Assembly (NCBI GenBank): GCA_018661465.1
Contig: JABJIC010000004.1
Coordinates: 1-64,000 of the forward strand
Length of the DNA: 64,000 bases
Origin: Gammaproteobacteria bacterium
GTDB lineage: Bacteria; Pseudomonadota; Gammaproteobacteria; Pseudomonadales; Pseudohongiellaceae
Reading direction: 5' to 3'
Part shown: positions 37,235 through 45,850 of the stretch, piece after piece
How the letters are laid out: every line of letters starts with the position of its first letter
Position numbering within the stretch: the stretch's first letter is position 1
Made by a program: the position numbers and the translations under genes
Notes under the pieces: generated by a model
What the model was told of the DNA's origin: nothing
What the model saw: the letters and a program-made list of their open reading frames with translations, nothing else
The model's database searches: none

Positions 37235-37948
37235 TTAATCAGAACTTTTTCTTGCCAAAACACGGCTGAACAACAAATCCCAAACACCATGGCCTAGACG
37301 TTTGCCGCGATTTTCAAATTTCGTGTCTGGCCGATTTGCGTTCTTCCAATAGTTTTGCTTTCCATTGCTATTAGTCAGTTCCTCGATGCCTTCCAATACT
37401 TCCATCATGTGTTCAGCATAGGCCTGAACATCTGTCGCCATGTGGATTTCTGCTCCAGGCTTAAGCTTTGGCAGTAAAGATACAATAAATTCTGTTTGTA
37501 CCAGCCTGCGTTTATTGTGACGCTTCTTCGGCCAGGGGTCAGGAAAATAGATCTGCAGTCTGTCGACAGTGCCGTCTACAATGCAAAATTCAAATACTTC
37601 CTTGGCGTCATGGCAGATTACCTTCAAATTCGACACATTGTTCTCTGCAATGCCATGGAGCAACTTGCCTACCCCCGGTCGATGTACTTCGATACCAATA
37701 TAGTTATTACCAGGGTTTGCTATGGCCATTTCCAGAAGGGAATCACCCATTCCAAAACCGATTTCAATAACCAGCTTGCCGGGCTTGTGGAATAGTTTTT
37801 GAAAATCCAGTAAGTCTTTCTGGAAATCGATTACATAGTCTTGCCAGTGCTGATCGATGGCTTTTCGTTGGGAACCGGTTAGCCTTCCGGAACGGATGAC
37901 ATAGCTTCGAATAGGGCGCTTGTTTTCTACTTCAGGAGTACTAGTCAA
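37235..37948 (-). CDS. trmB: tRNA (guanine-46-N7)-methyltransferase
   Basis: 237 residues (E. coli 239). SAM motif VIEIGFGMGDSLLEMA and the signature PDPWPKKRHNKRRLVQ are both intact. Methylates G46 in the tRNA variable loop. Ends just downstream of the DUF423 gene on the same strand. Confidence 0.96.
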   Translation of the reverse strand: MTSTPEVENKRPIRSYVIRSGRLTGSQRKAIDQHWQDYVIDFQKDLLDFQKLFHKPGKLVIEIGFGMGDSLLEMAIANPGNNYIGIEVHRPGVGKLLHGIAENNVSNLKVICHDAKEVFEFCIVDGTVDRLQIYFPDPWPKKRHNKRRLVQTEFIVSLLPKLKPGAEIHMATDVQAYAEHMMEVLEGIEELTNSNGKQNYWKNANRPDTKFENRGKRLGHGVWDLLFSRVLARKSSD

Positions 37949-37972
37949 AATGTAGTGTTCCGAGTTGAGGTG

Positions 37973-38356
37973 CTAACTGCCTGTTTCAATAGTAGCCATG
38001 GCCCAAACAAGGCATCCCCAGGCTGCGAGGAATGCGACGCCTCCCAGAGGGGTAATCGCGCCTAACCAGCGTATTCCACTGAGGCTAAGAACATAGAGGC
38101 TGCCTGAAAATAATATGATACCCACCATGAATAGATAGCCACTGATCTTTAGCAAATTCACATTTGGGAAATTGAGCGCTAATAGCCCCACTCCGAATAA
38201 GGCCAGGGAGTGATACATGTGATACTGCACACCGGTTTGAAAGGTAGTCAGTAATTCAGGGCTGATTCTCTCGCGTAAGGCGTGAGCGGCAAAAGCGCCA
38301 AGCGATACGGCGAGAAAACCGTTTATGCCTGCGAGTGTGATAAATAGTTTAAACAT
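37973..38356 (-). CDS. DUF423 membrane protein (YgdD-like)
   Basis: 127 residues with four transmembrane helices. The N-terminal GINGFLAVSLGAFAAHALRE and the C-terminal TPLGGVAFLAAWGCL are typical of DUF423. Inner membrane protein of unknown function. Its gene starts 24 bp before trmB. Confidence 0.92.
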   Translation of the reverse strand: MFKLFITLAGINGFLAVSLGAFAAHALRERISPELLTTFQTGVQYHMYHSLALFGVGLLALNFPNVNLLKISGYLFMVGIILFSGSLYVLSLSGIRWLGAITPLGGVAFLAAWGCLVWAMATIETGS

Positions 38357-38425
38357 AGCTGCTGCATTGTGGAGGTGACGTGGGGAGGATTCAAGTTCCG
38401 TCTGATAGTTTCCTTGAATCTAAGG

Positions 38426-38463
38426 CAAAAAAAAGCCGCGAAGTTTTTCCTTCCGCGGCTTTT
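38426..38463 (-). terminator. Rho-independent terminator of rpoH
   Basis: Stem AAAAGCCGCG-AAG / CTTCCGCGGCTTTT (one bulged base) with a short T-rich loop; on the minus strand it is followed by a run of eight T. Lies between rpoH and the DUF423 gene. Confidence 0.88.
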
Positions 38464-38476
38464 CGATTATCTATAA

Positions 38477-39337
38477 TTAGGCTTCCATCTTTGCCTTGAT
38501 CTTGTTCATGGCATTTTTCTCAAGTTGGCGAATGCGTTCGGCAGAAATACCATACTTGTCGGCCAATTCATGAAGAGTGGCCTTGTCGTCGGTTAACCAG
38601 CGACTGTTTAGAATATCCTTGCTGCGATCATCCAGGTCAGACATGGCAAGATGAAGACTGGAGCTAGTCATTTCATCCCACTCGGTTTCTTCCACCATGC
38701 TGGCAGTGTCAGAATTCTGATCTTCGAGATAGTAGGCAGGTGAACGATAGGCAGTTTCGTCATCACTATCTGGTTCTGCATCGAAGGCAGTGTCATAAGA
38801 TGCCATACGACCTTCCATCTGTTGTACGACTTTTGCATCGACACCCAGATCTGCAGCTACCGCTTCGGTCTCTGCAGCGTTTAACCAACCCAGTCTCTTC
38901 TTGGAGCTGCGTAAGTTAAAGAATAATTTACGTTGAGCCTTGGTAGTGGCGATCTTAACAATTCGCCAGTTACGCAGAATGTACTCGTGCATCTCGGCTT
39001 TGATCCAGTGCACTGCAAATGAAACCAATCGCACACCCACTTCAGGGTTGAATCGCTTGACTGCTTTCATCAAGCCTACGTTACCTTCCTGAATTAGATC
39101 AGCCTGAGACAGCCCGTAGCCGGAATAGGTTTTAGCCATGTGTACAACAAAGCGAAGATGAGCAAGCACCAGTTGGCGTGCGGCATCAACGTCGTCGTTG
39201 TAGTAATACTGTTTGGCAAGCTCGAGCTCCTGCTCTGGCGTCAGCACAGCAATGCTGTTAACTGATGTCATGTAAGCAGTTAAATCGCGACCCGGCGTTG
39301 TTGGATCGAATGCTTGTAAACTTTTATTCATGTTCAT
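38477..39337 (-). CDS. rpoH: Heat-shock sigma factor RpoH (sigma-32)
   Basis: 286 residues from the ATG at 39337; a TTG at 39355 and an ATG at 39331 are alternatives. Region 2 ([36 protein letters not shown]) and the RpoH box QRKLFFNLR are very close to E. coli. Region 4 has the [22 protein letters not shown]. Directs transcription of chaperones and proteases. Downstream of ftsYEX on the same strand but separated by 294 bp, so it should have its own promoter; an ATTCTA (reverse TAGAAT) at 39415-39420 is a possible -10. Confidence 0.96.
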   Translation of the reverse strand: MNMNKSLQAFDPTTPGRDLTAYMTSVNSIAVLTPEQELELAKQYYYNDDVDAARQLVLAHLRFVVHMAKTYSGYGLSQADLIQEGNVGLMKAVKRFNPEVGVRLVSFAVHWIKAEMHEYILRNWRIVKIATTKAQRKLFFNLRSSKKRLGWLNAAETEAVAADLGVDAKVVQQMEGRMASYDTAFDAEPDSDDETAYRSPAYYLEDQNSDTASMVEETEWDEMTSSSLHLAMSDLDDRSKDILNSRWLTDDKATLHELADKYGISAERIRQLEKNAMNKIKAKMEA

Positions 39338-39630
39338 GGCTTCTAAAATTTCCAAAACGAAAAGTGATGTAGTTTCTTTATCCTGGCTTGGGATTTCTTC
39401 TCAAACCAAAGACCATTCTAGCAGTTTTGCCCCGATTTCGCCATTCTGGCAGCCCGTAAACATTGGGCTCTAACGAGGCTTCCACTTAAAGTGTCTCATG
39501 GTCAAACGAAAAGCACATTGACCCAATTAAAACGTCGGGCCAAATTTTCGCTTTTCAAGGGCTGAACAAGAGATATTTCCGGCTTATTCGCCTGAAGTGA
39601 TAGAAATCACAATATCAGCAACAAAAAGTG

Positions 39631-40623
39631 TCAGGGATCAATAGCCCTGATATTAGCCAGGCTCACCATCAGAGCGGATATCCAGGCGGAAATTCCTCCA
39701 CAAAGCACCAGAGCGATGGCGGGTAAAACACCGAAACCCTGCAATTGAAAGCTTCCTTCATAGAGGCTGAGCAAATTCTGTAGGCTAGAATTAAATATAA
39801 TTAAAACAATAAGTTGAAGGATGCAGGCTAGTACTCCGCCGGCCAGGCCAAAGAAGAGGCCGCTGTAGAGAAAAGGCCTGGCAATGAACATATCTGTTCC
39901 ACCCACCAACTTGATTACGCGGATTTCGTTGCGGCGGTTCTCGATAGCGAGTTTTATGGTATTGCCAACGATGAAGAAAAGACCCAGTACTACAATCACC
40001 ATAAGCAACTGGGCAACTATCACGATAAAGTCTGAAATTGCCGCTAGCCTTTGTAGCCAGCGATTATCCAGCTGAACGAAACTAACTTCCTCTATGGCTT
40101 CCAGCTCCGAAACCAGGGAGTCCAAGGCACCCGGCGAGATATCTGAGGGGCTTATCACAATGGAGGCTGGAAGCGGGTTAGAGGCCAAATCCCCCAACAG
40201 CTGATCGAAGCCTGATGCGCTGCTGAATTCCTCCAGTGCTTGCCCTGAAGTTATGAATTCCACGGTAGTTGTGGACTCGAGCGTAAGTAAGCCATCACTA
40301 ACTTCTCGGCCTCTATCATTTGGGACATCATCTTCAAGGTAGGCAGTGATCTGAGCCTGGCTTTCAAAATTATTCAGCGCAGCAGTAATGTTGCCGTTCA
40401 GAGCGAATAACAGAGCAGGCAACAGCAGGGCCACAGCGATGACAAAAGTGGTCATGGCGCTGGAGGCAGGGGACTCTGCCATTCTTTTCAAGCTGTTCTT
40501 TGCCGTCTTGCGATGAATTTGTAGGCGTTTGGAGAAAGAAGACTGCTCATTGCCTCGAGATCTTGGAGGCTGCTTACGCCGGCTCTTTGCTTGTTGGGTC
40601 GGATTTCTTTTAGGAGAGCTCAT
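39631..40623 (-). CDS. ftsX: Cell division protein FtsX
   Basis: 330 residues, four transmembrane helices, with a large periplasmic loop after TM1 and a FtsX/MacB-like C-terminal half (NRRNEIRVIKLVGGTDMFI). The N-terminus is long, basic and glutamine-rich. With FtsE it controls septal peptidoglycan hydrolysis through EnvC. Starts 2 bp after ftsE. Confidence 0.95.
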   Translation of the reverse strand: MSSPKRNPTQQAKSRRKQPPRSRGNEQSSFSKRLQIHRKTAKNSLKRMAESPASSAMTTFVIAVALLLPALLFALNGNITAALNNFESQAQITAYLEDDVPNDRGREVSDGLLTLESTTTVEFITSGQALEEFSSASGFDQLLGDLASNPLPASIVISPSDISPGALDSLVSELEAIEEVSFVQLDNRWLQRLAAISDFIVIVAQLLMVIVVLGLFFIVGNTIKLAIENRRNEIRVIKLVGGTDMFIARPFLYSGLFFGLAGGVLACILQLIVLIIFNSSLQNLLSLYEGSFQLQGFGVLPAIALVLCGGISAWISALMVSLANIRAIDP

Positions 40624-40625
40624 AA

Positions 40626-41297
40626 TTATGCCCCGCCTGGAATATCAGAAATCAGTTTACCGTCGTCCAGTGTCAAAATGCGGTAATTCAGTTTTTCTAT
40701 AAGCGCGGTGTCATGGCTGGCAACCAGCAGGCTGACACCAACACTCTTGAATTGCTCGAATACAGCCATGACCTCTGCTGATAATTCGGGATCCAAATTT
40801 CCGGTTGGCTCATCTGCGAGTATGATGCTCGGCCGGTTAACTACTGCTCGCGCGATTCCCACTCGTTGTTGTTCGCCACCGGAGAGGGATTCAGGATTGC
40901 TTCGTTCTTTTTTAAGCAAACCGACTTTATCCAGAGCGGCACGTACACGCCTTCGCGATTCGCTAGCTTGAAAACCACAGATCTCTAATGGCAAGGCAAC
41001 ATTGTCGAAGACTGATCGATCATAGAGCAGCTGATGGTCCTGAAAAACTGTACCGATCTGTCTTCGGTGGAAGGGAATTTTTGCTCTGCTTAATTTGCCA
41101 AGGTTTACGCCATTGGCAATTAGCTGACCGGAACTTGGTTCTTCCATTGCCAGGATTAATTTGAGTAGTGTGCTTTTTCCCGCGCCAGAATGACCATTGA
41201 TGAATGCCAACTCGCCCTTACCAATTTCAAAGCTGATATTGGAGAGAGCCTCTTCGCCATCGCTATATCTTTTGCTGACCTTGTCGAAAGTGATCAT
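40626..41297 (-). CDS. ftsE: Cell division ATP-binding protein FtsE
   Basis: 223 residues. Walker A GHSGAGKST, signature LSGGEQQRVGIARA, Walker B ILADEPTGNLD. ABC ATPase that pairs with FtsX. The start overlaps the ftsY stop by 4 bp, indicating translational coupling. Confidence 0.96.
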   Translation of the reverse strand: MITFDKVSKRYSDGEEALSNISFEIGKGELAFINGHSGAGKSTLLKLILAMEEPSSGQLIANGVNLGKLSRAKIPFHRRQIGTVFQDHQLLYDRSVFDNVALPLEICGFQASESRRRVRAALDKVGLLKKERSNPESLSGGEQQRVGIARAVVNRPSIILADEPTGNLDPELSAEVMAVFEQFKSVGVSLLVASHDTALIEKLNYRILTLDDGKLISDIPGGA

Positions 41298-42370
41298 TCT
41301 GCAAACAGTGCGTCTACAAATTCTTGGGCATTGAATGGTCGCAGGTCATCAATCTGTTCACCTATACCGATGAATCGAATTGGTAAGGACAGGCGTTTTG
41401 CGATTGCAAAAACCACTCCGCCTTTTGCGGTTCCATCGAGTTTGGTTAGAGCGATTCCGGAAAGATTGGTGGCTCGGTGAAAGCTCTCTGCCTGACTAAG
41501 GGCATTCTGTCCCGTGGTTGCGTCAAGTACGAGAAGAATCTCGTCTGGCAGACGTTCATCCTGTTTTTTTAGCACGCGAACAATCTTCTCAAGCTCATTC
41601 ATCAAGTTATCTTTTGTGTGAAGACGGCCTGCTGTGTCGGCAATTAGTATATCGAACTGCCTTGCCTTGGCTGATTGATAGGCGTCAAAAATCACTGAGG
41701 CACTATCTGAACCTGTTGCCTGGGCCACCACGGGCACATCGTTGCGGTCGCCCCAAACCTGAAGTTGTTCTACTGCCGCTGCACGGAAGGTATCCCCGGC
41801 GGCCAGCATTACCTTCTTCCCTTGATTCTGAAATTGCTTGGCAAGCTTTCCAATTGAAGTAGTTTTACCTACGCCATTGACTCCAACCATTAGGATAACG
41901 AAGGGCTTATCCGTGCCTTCAGTTTGCAGGGGTATGTCACAGGGCTGGAGAATCTGCATCAATTCCTGTCGCAGCCCTGCCATGAATTCAGCAGGCTCGG
42001 ACAGTTGTTTGCGGCTCAGTTTCTGTCTTAGATTATCGACGACCTGATCTGTTGCCTCCAAGCCAAGATCGGCTGACAGCAATTGAGTTTCAATATCCTC
42101 CAGCAGATTAGCGTCAATGGTTTTCTCGCCCAACACCAAATTACCGAGGCCATCACCGAGTTTGTCACGGGTTCGGCTTAGGCCGGATTTGAGTCGAGAA
42201 AAGAAACCGGTTTGAGCGGGGCTATCGTCAGCGGGCTCGCTTGTTTCGGGGTCTTGCGACTGTACTTCTGGGGAGGAGTTCTCTTTTTCCGGGCTCGACT
42301 CCTGGCTCAGATCTTTCTCTTTTGTATCTTCTTGTTTCTTATCTTTGTGTTTCTTACCGAAGCTAAACAT
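41294..42370 (-). CDS. ftsY: Signal recognition particle receptor FtsY
   Basis: 358 residues. An acidic/charged N-terminal A domain (about 1-55), then NG domain: G1 GVNGVGKTTSIGKLA, DTAGRLHTKDNLM and TKLDGTAKGG. Docks SRP-ribosome complexes at the inner membrane. First gene of ftsY-ftsE-ftsX, as in E. coli, divergent from rsmD. Confidence 0.96.
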   Translation of the reverse strand: MFSFGKKHKDKKQEDTKEKDLSQESSPEKENSSPEVQSQDPETSEPADDSPAQTGFFSRLKSGLSRTRDKLGDGLGNLVLGEKTIDANLLEDIETQLLSADLGLEATDQVVDNLRQKLSRKQLSEPAEFMAGLRQELMQILQPCDIPLQTEGTDKPFVILMVGVNGVGKTTSIGKLAKQFQNQGKKVMLAAGDTFRAAAVEQLQVWGDRNDVPVVAQATGSDSASVIFDAYQSAKARQFDILIADTAGRLHTKDNLMNELEKIVRVLKKQDERLPDEILLVLDATTGQNALSQAESFHRATNLSGIALTKLDGTAKGGVVFAIAKRLSLPIRFIGIGEQIDDLRPFNAQEFVDALFAE

Positions 42371-42664
42371 AATTCAAGGAACTCGTTTGTGACATATTAA
42401 TATATGGTTAAAGACAGTAAGAAGATGCAAATAGTCGTAATGGGTATTGGTATGGGGTCGCTATGCTACCACTAGATGGGGAACGGTTATAGAACGAAAC
42501 TGGATTGAGAATATGAAGGCAATGGCAGCCATTCATTGATACGTGGGTTTGATAGAGCGCTTTGATAGATCGAATAGGACATGGAATTCCGTGTATGGCA
42601 GACAAGGCTTTGGTACCCTGCGATCTATTTTCTAGAATAAGAGTGTTTGATAAACGCAGACGGC

Positions 42665-43249
42665 ATGGACAGATCACAATCAAAAAACCGAAATAAGCTT
42701 CGAATAATCGGCGGAGACCTTAAACGTAGTCGGCTGGATTTTCCAGATCTTCCTGGCCTGCGACCCACGCCAGACAGAATCAGAGAAACTCTGTTTAACT
42801 GGTTGCAGGATGACATCATTGGGGCCGACTGCCTCGATTTGTTCGCTGGAAGTGGAGCCTTGGGTTTTGAGGCAATATCGCGAGGTGCCGAGCAGGTTTA
42901 TTTTATTGAAAAATCGAGTGTAGCTACGGATGCTATTAAGAGTAACCTCGAGAGGTTGAAAATAGGCAATGCCACCGTGTTGGCAGAAGACGCACGAGAG
43001 AGTTTGTTAAGATTACAGATACAAAACCAAAAGTTTGATTTGATATTTCTCGATCCTCCATTCAGTGAAAAACTCATTCCTTCGATCTGCAAGCAGCTGG
43101 GAGAGTCTAAGATTATGAACAGTGGCTGCAAGATATATATCGAATCCGGGGATTCGATCCCGGACGATTTGTTGCCGGGACCATGGGCGCTGCTTAAAGA
43201 AAAGAAAGCAGGCACTGTTAACTACTACCTGTTTGCAAATACCGAATAG
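42665..43249 (+). CDS. rsmD: 16S rRNA (guanine-966-N2)-methyltransferase RsmD
   Basis: 194 residues from ATG 42665; a TTG at 42647 is also possible. RIIGGDLKRSRL start, RPTPDRIRETLFNWL, SAM motif LDLFAGSGALGFEA and catalytic FLDPPF. Divergent from ftsY, the classical arrangement. Confidence 0.95.
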   Translation: MDRSQSKNRNKLRIIGGDLKRSRLDFPDLPGLRPTPDRIRETLFNWLQDDIIGADCLDLFAGSGALGFEAISRGAEQVYFIEKSSVATDAIKSNLERLKIGNATVLAEDARESLLRLQIQNQKFDLIFLDPPFSEKLIPSICKQLGESKIMNSGCKIYIESGDSIPDDLLPGPWALLKEKKAGTVNYYLFANTE

Positions 43250-43271
43250 TGCTGGAGTGAAAGCAACACAA

Positions 43272-44264
43272 ATGAAAACTGGCGCTCCTTTCAAAACGTT
43301 TCGACCGGCCTGGTGGCTGCAGGATGGACATAGTCAAACCCTGTGGAGAAAATATTCTCCTCCGCAAGAAGTTAGTCATAGGCGGCAGAGAGTTGAACTG
43401 CCAGATGGAGACTTTATCGATCTGGACTGGGCAGCTGACATCGAAGTTGAAAACTCTCAGGACAAGCTTTGTGTTTTTATTCTTCACGGTCTTTGTGGTA
43501 GCTCAAGTTCGCCCTATGTCGCTGCCTTACAAAAAACATTAGCTGGTAACAATGTCGCATCCGTAGCAATGAATTTTCGTGGTTGTAGCGGAGAGACAAA
43601 TCGTCTTGCCAGGGCATATCATTCTGGCGTTTCCGAAGATGTGAATGATGTATTCAAACTCATTAGTGAACAGCTGCCAGATTACAAATTTGTATTTGTC
43701 GGGTATTCGCTCGGTGCTAATGTTTTGCTCAAATGGTTGGGTGAGTTGGAAAACCATCCACAAATTGCAAAGGCAGTGGCCGTGTCCACTCCCTTTACTC
43801 TCGCTGATTGCTCCAGAGCGATGCTAAGTGGACTAAGTCAGGTTTACGGCAAATACTTCGTCAGGAATTTGGTGAAAGATTTCAGGAAGAAGGAAGAATA
43901 CTTCAGTCAACAAGATGAGTTAGAACAGATGGGAATCATTCGAGATCTGGGCAAGGTGGAGCAAATCACATCCATCTGGGAGTTCGATGATCAGATTACA
44001 GCACCACTCCATGGTTTTGCTGGCGCGGAAGACTATTATACTCGCTGCAGTAGTATAGGCTTTTTGAATAAGATACAAACCAGAACCCTGCTTATACAAA
44101 GCAGTAACGATCCAATGATTCCTCCTCATGCGCTGCCGACGCAAAGCATGCTTGGAGCCGATGTAGAGCTTGAATTAACGGCAAAGGGCGGTCATGTTGG
44201 CTTTATATGTGGTCAGCAGGAAAATTGGCTGGAACAGAGAATTCTCAGATTCATCTTAGAATAA
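43272..44264 (+). CDS. Alpha/beta hydrolase, YheT family
   Basis: 330 residues from the ATG at 43272; the open frame runs back to 43122 but overlaps rsmD. Nucleophile elbow GYSLGAN, oxyanion region HGLCGSSSSPY, and C-terminal SNDPMIP (Asp) and GGHVGF (His) complete the triad. The start FRPAWWLQDGHSQTLW is typical of YheT/ABHD1-3-like hydrolases. Substrate unknown, likely an ester. Confidence 0.88.
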   Translation: MKTGAPFKTFRPAWWLQDGHSQTLWRKYSPPQEVSHRRQRVELPDGDFIDLDWAADIEVENSQDKLCVFILHGLCGSSSSPYVAALQKTLAGNNVASVAMNFRGCSGETNRLARAYHSGVSEDVNDVFKLISEQLPDYKFVFVGYSLGANVLLKWLGELENHPQIAKAVAVSTPFTLADCSRAMLSGLSQVYGKYFVRNLVKDFRKKEEYFSQQDELEQMGIIRDLGKVEQITSIWEFDDQITAPLHGFAGAEDYYTRCSSIGFLNKIQTRTLLIQSSNDPMIPPHALPTQSMLGADVELELTAKGGHVGFICGQQENWLEQRILRFILE

Positions 44265-44330
44265 GAGCAGCTTGATTGAGCAAGCATTGGCAATTCGCTA
44301 GAATGCAGCCATTGCCACAGTGAGACAATT

Positions 44331-44804
44331 ATGAAAATCGCGGTATATCCAGGAACATTCAATCCCATTACCAATGGGCACACTGACCTTGTGGAGCGGG
44401 CTGCGGGCTTGTTTGACAAGATTATCGTAGCAGTCGTGGACTCAAATCGTCAGAAGAGTGGGGCAATGCCCACTGAGAAAAGGATAGAGCTTGCTGAAAC
44501 TGTTCTGGGTCATCTAGATAATGTAGAAGTCCGCTCATTCGATATTCTGCTGACAAAGTTTGTTCGAGAGTGTGATTCAAACATCATCCTTAGAGGATTG
44601 CGGACTGTAGCGGATTTCGAATATGAATTTCAGTTAGTGGGAATGAATAGAGTCCTGGATCCGGATATTGAGACGGTGTTTCTCGCGCCTGCTGAACATC
44701 TGTCTTATATCTCATCAACATTGGTGAGAGAAATTGCTTCTTACGGTGGCGATATTTCGAAATTCGTCGATCCGGCAGTTGTCGAAGCTATCAGCGATAC
44801 CTAA
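44331..44804 (+). CDS. coaD: Phosphopantetheine adenylyltransferase
   Basis: 157 residues (E. coli 159). Nucleotidyltransferase motif YPGTFNPITNGH and the ISSTLVREIA block are intact. Fourth step in coenzyme A synthesis. Neighbour of mutM, as in many gammaproteobacteria. Confidence 0.96.
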   Translation: MKIAVYPGTFNPITNGHTDLVERAAGLFDKIIVAVVDSNRQKSGAMPTEKRIELAETVLGHLDNVEVRSFDILLTKFVRECDSNIILRGLRTVADFEYEFQLVGMNRVLDPDIETVFLAPAEHLSYISSTLVREIASYGGDISKFVDPAVVEAISDT

Positions 44805-44921
44805 ACATATTCTCGCAAGCGGCTTTTTTATTACAGACGTCGCCTTTTCTCCCATGTCGCACCTTTTCGCGCATGCAGTAGCTTCCACACCACTGCTATC
44901 TCTGAAAGCTTTTGCCAGTCG

Positions 44922-45737
44922 TTATCGTTGGCAGTGGGGACAATAGACTGTAGATCTTTGTGCCTGACGGATTTCTTTAAGGGTGTTTCCGCAATTCATA
45001 CAGGGCTCGCCTTCACGTCCATAGACCTGAAGCTGTTGACTGAAATATCCCGGTTTGCCTTCGCTGTCTGTAAAGTCTTTAAGAGTTGTCCCGCCTCGAG
45101 TGATGGCTTCTTTAAGTACTGTCTTAATGCATTGTACTAATCGCTCATAGCGGCCAATAGAGATTCTGCCTGCCTTGGTTTTTGGATTTATTCCTGCCAT
45201 GAACAGAGCTTCATTAGCGTAGATGTTTCCAACCCCCACTACTATGTTGCTATCCATAACAAATGCCTTTATTGGAGCGCTACGGCCTCTGCTCTTTCCA
45301 AATAGATAAGTGGCATCAAAATTTTCGCCTAGGGGTTCTGGACCCAATTTGCAGAGCAAGGGATGAGATTTGATATCGTCTTTTTCGAAAAGCATGCAGC
45401 CGAATCGGCGGGGGTCTGTATACCGAAGCACCATGCCATCATTCATAACAATATCTACATGGTCATGTTTTTGTGGAACAGTTCCTTCTTTTACAAAACG
45501 AAGGCTGCCCGACATGCCCAGATGGATAATAAGCGTGCCGGTCTTACAGGCAAGTAATAAGTACTTGCCTCTTCGGTCTACTGAATCAATAGAATTGCCA
45601 GGTAAACATTTCCGCAGCGAAGCCGGTATAGGCCAGCGTAGTTTTTTCTGCCTGATAATTACATCGCGCACACGACTGCCCGACAGTATAGGCGAGATGC
45701 CTCGACGAGTAGTTTCTACTTCGGGTAATTCGGGCAA
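44922..45737 (-). CDS. mutM: Formamidopyrimidine-DNA glycosylase, TTG start
   Basis: 271 residues (E. coli 269). The start is set by chemistry: the enzyme needs Pro as mature residue 1, and here TTG (45735-45737) is directly followed by [12 protein letters not shown], with AAGGA seven bases before it. The ATG further upstream would bury the catalytic proline. Other landmarks: RGKYLLL with the catalytic Lys, and the C-terminal zinc finger CMNC...CPHC. Removes 8-oxoguanine. Confidence 0.93.
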   Translation of the reverse strand: MPELPEVETTRRGISPILSGSRVRDVIIRQKKLRWPIPASLRKCLPGNSIDSVDRRGKYLLLACKTGTLIIHLGMSGSLRFVKEGTVPQKHDHVDIVMNDGMVLRYTDPRRFGCMLFEKDDIKSHPLLCKLGPEPLGENFDATYLFGKSRGRSAPIKAFVMDSNIVVGVGNIYANEALFMAGINPKTKAGRISIGRYERLVQCIKTVLKEAITRGGTTLKDFTDSEGKPGYFSQQLQVYGREGEPCMNCGNTLKEIRQAQRSTVYCPHCQR

Positions 45738-45797
45738 GAGTTGTTCCTTGCTATGCATTAATAGCAATACAGTAGCAAAAAACTTTTATGCTATTGT

Positions 45798-45829
45798 TTG
45801 CAAAGTGTTAACTGTGAAAGCTTTATAAT
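45798..45829 (+). promoter_or_regulatory. Possible promoter of the hydantoinase gene
   Basis: A perfect -10 TATAAT lies at 45824-45829, about 20 bp before the start codon. The best -35 candidate TTGCAA (45798-45803) leaves a 20-bp spacer, which is long, so only the -10 is convincing. Confidence 0.4.
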
Positions 45830-45850
45830 CTTTATATTGCCCAAAGAAAA

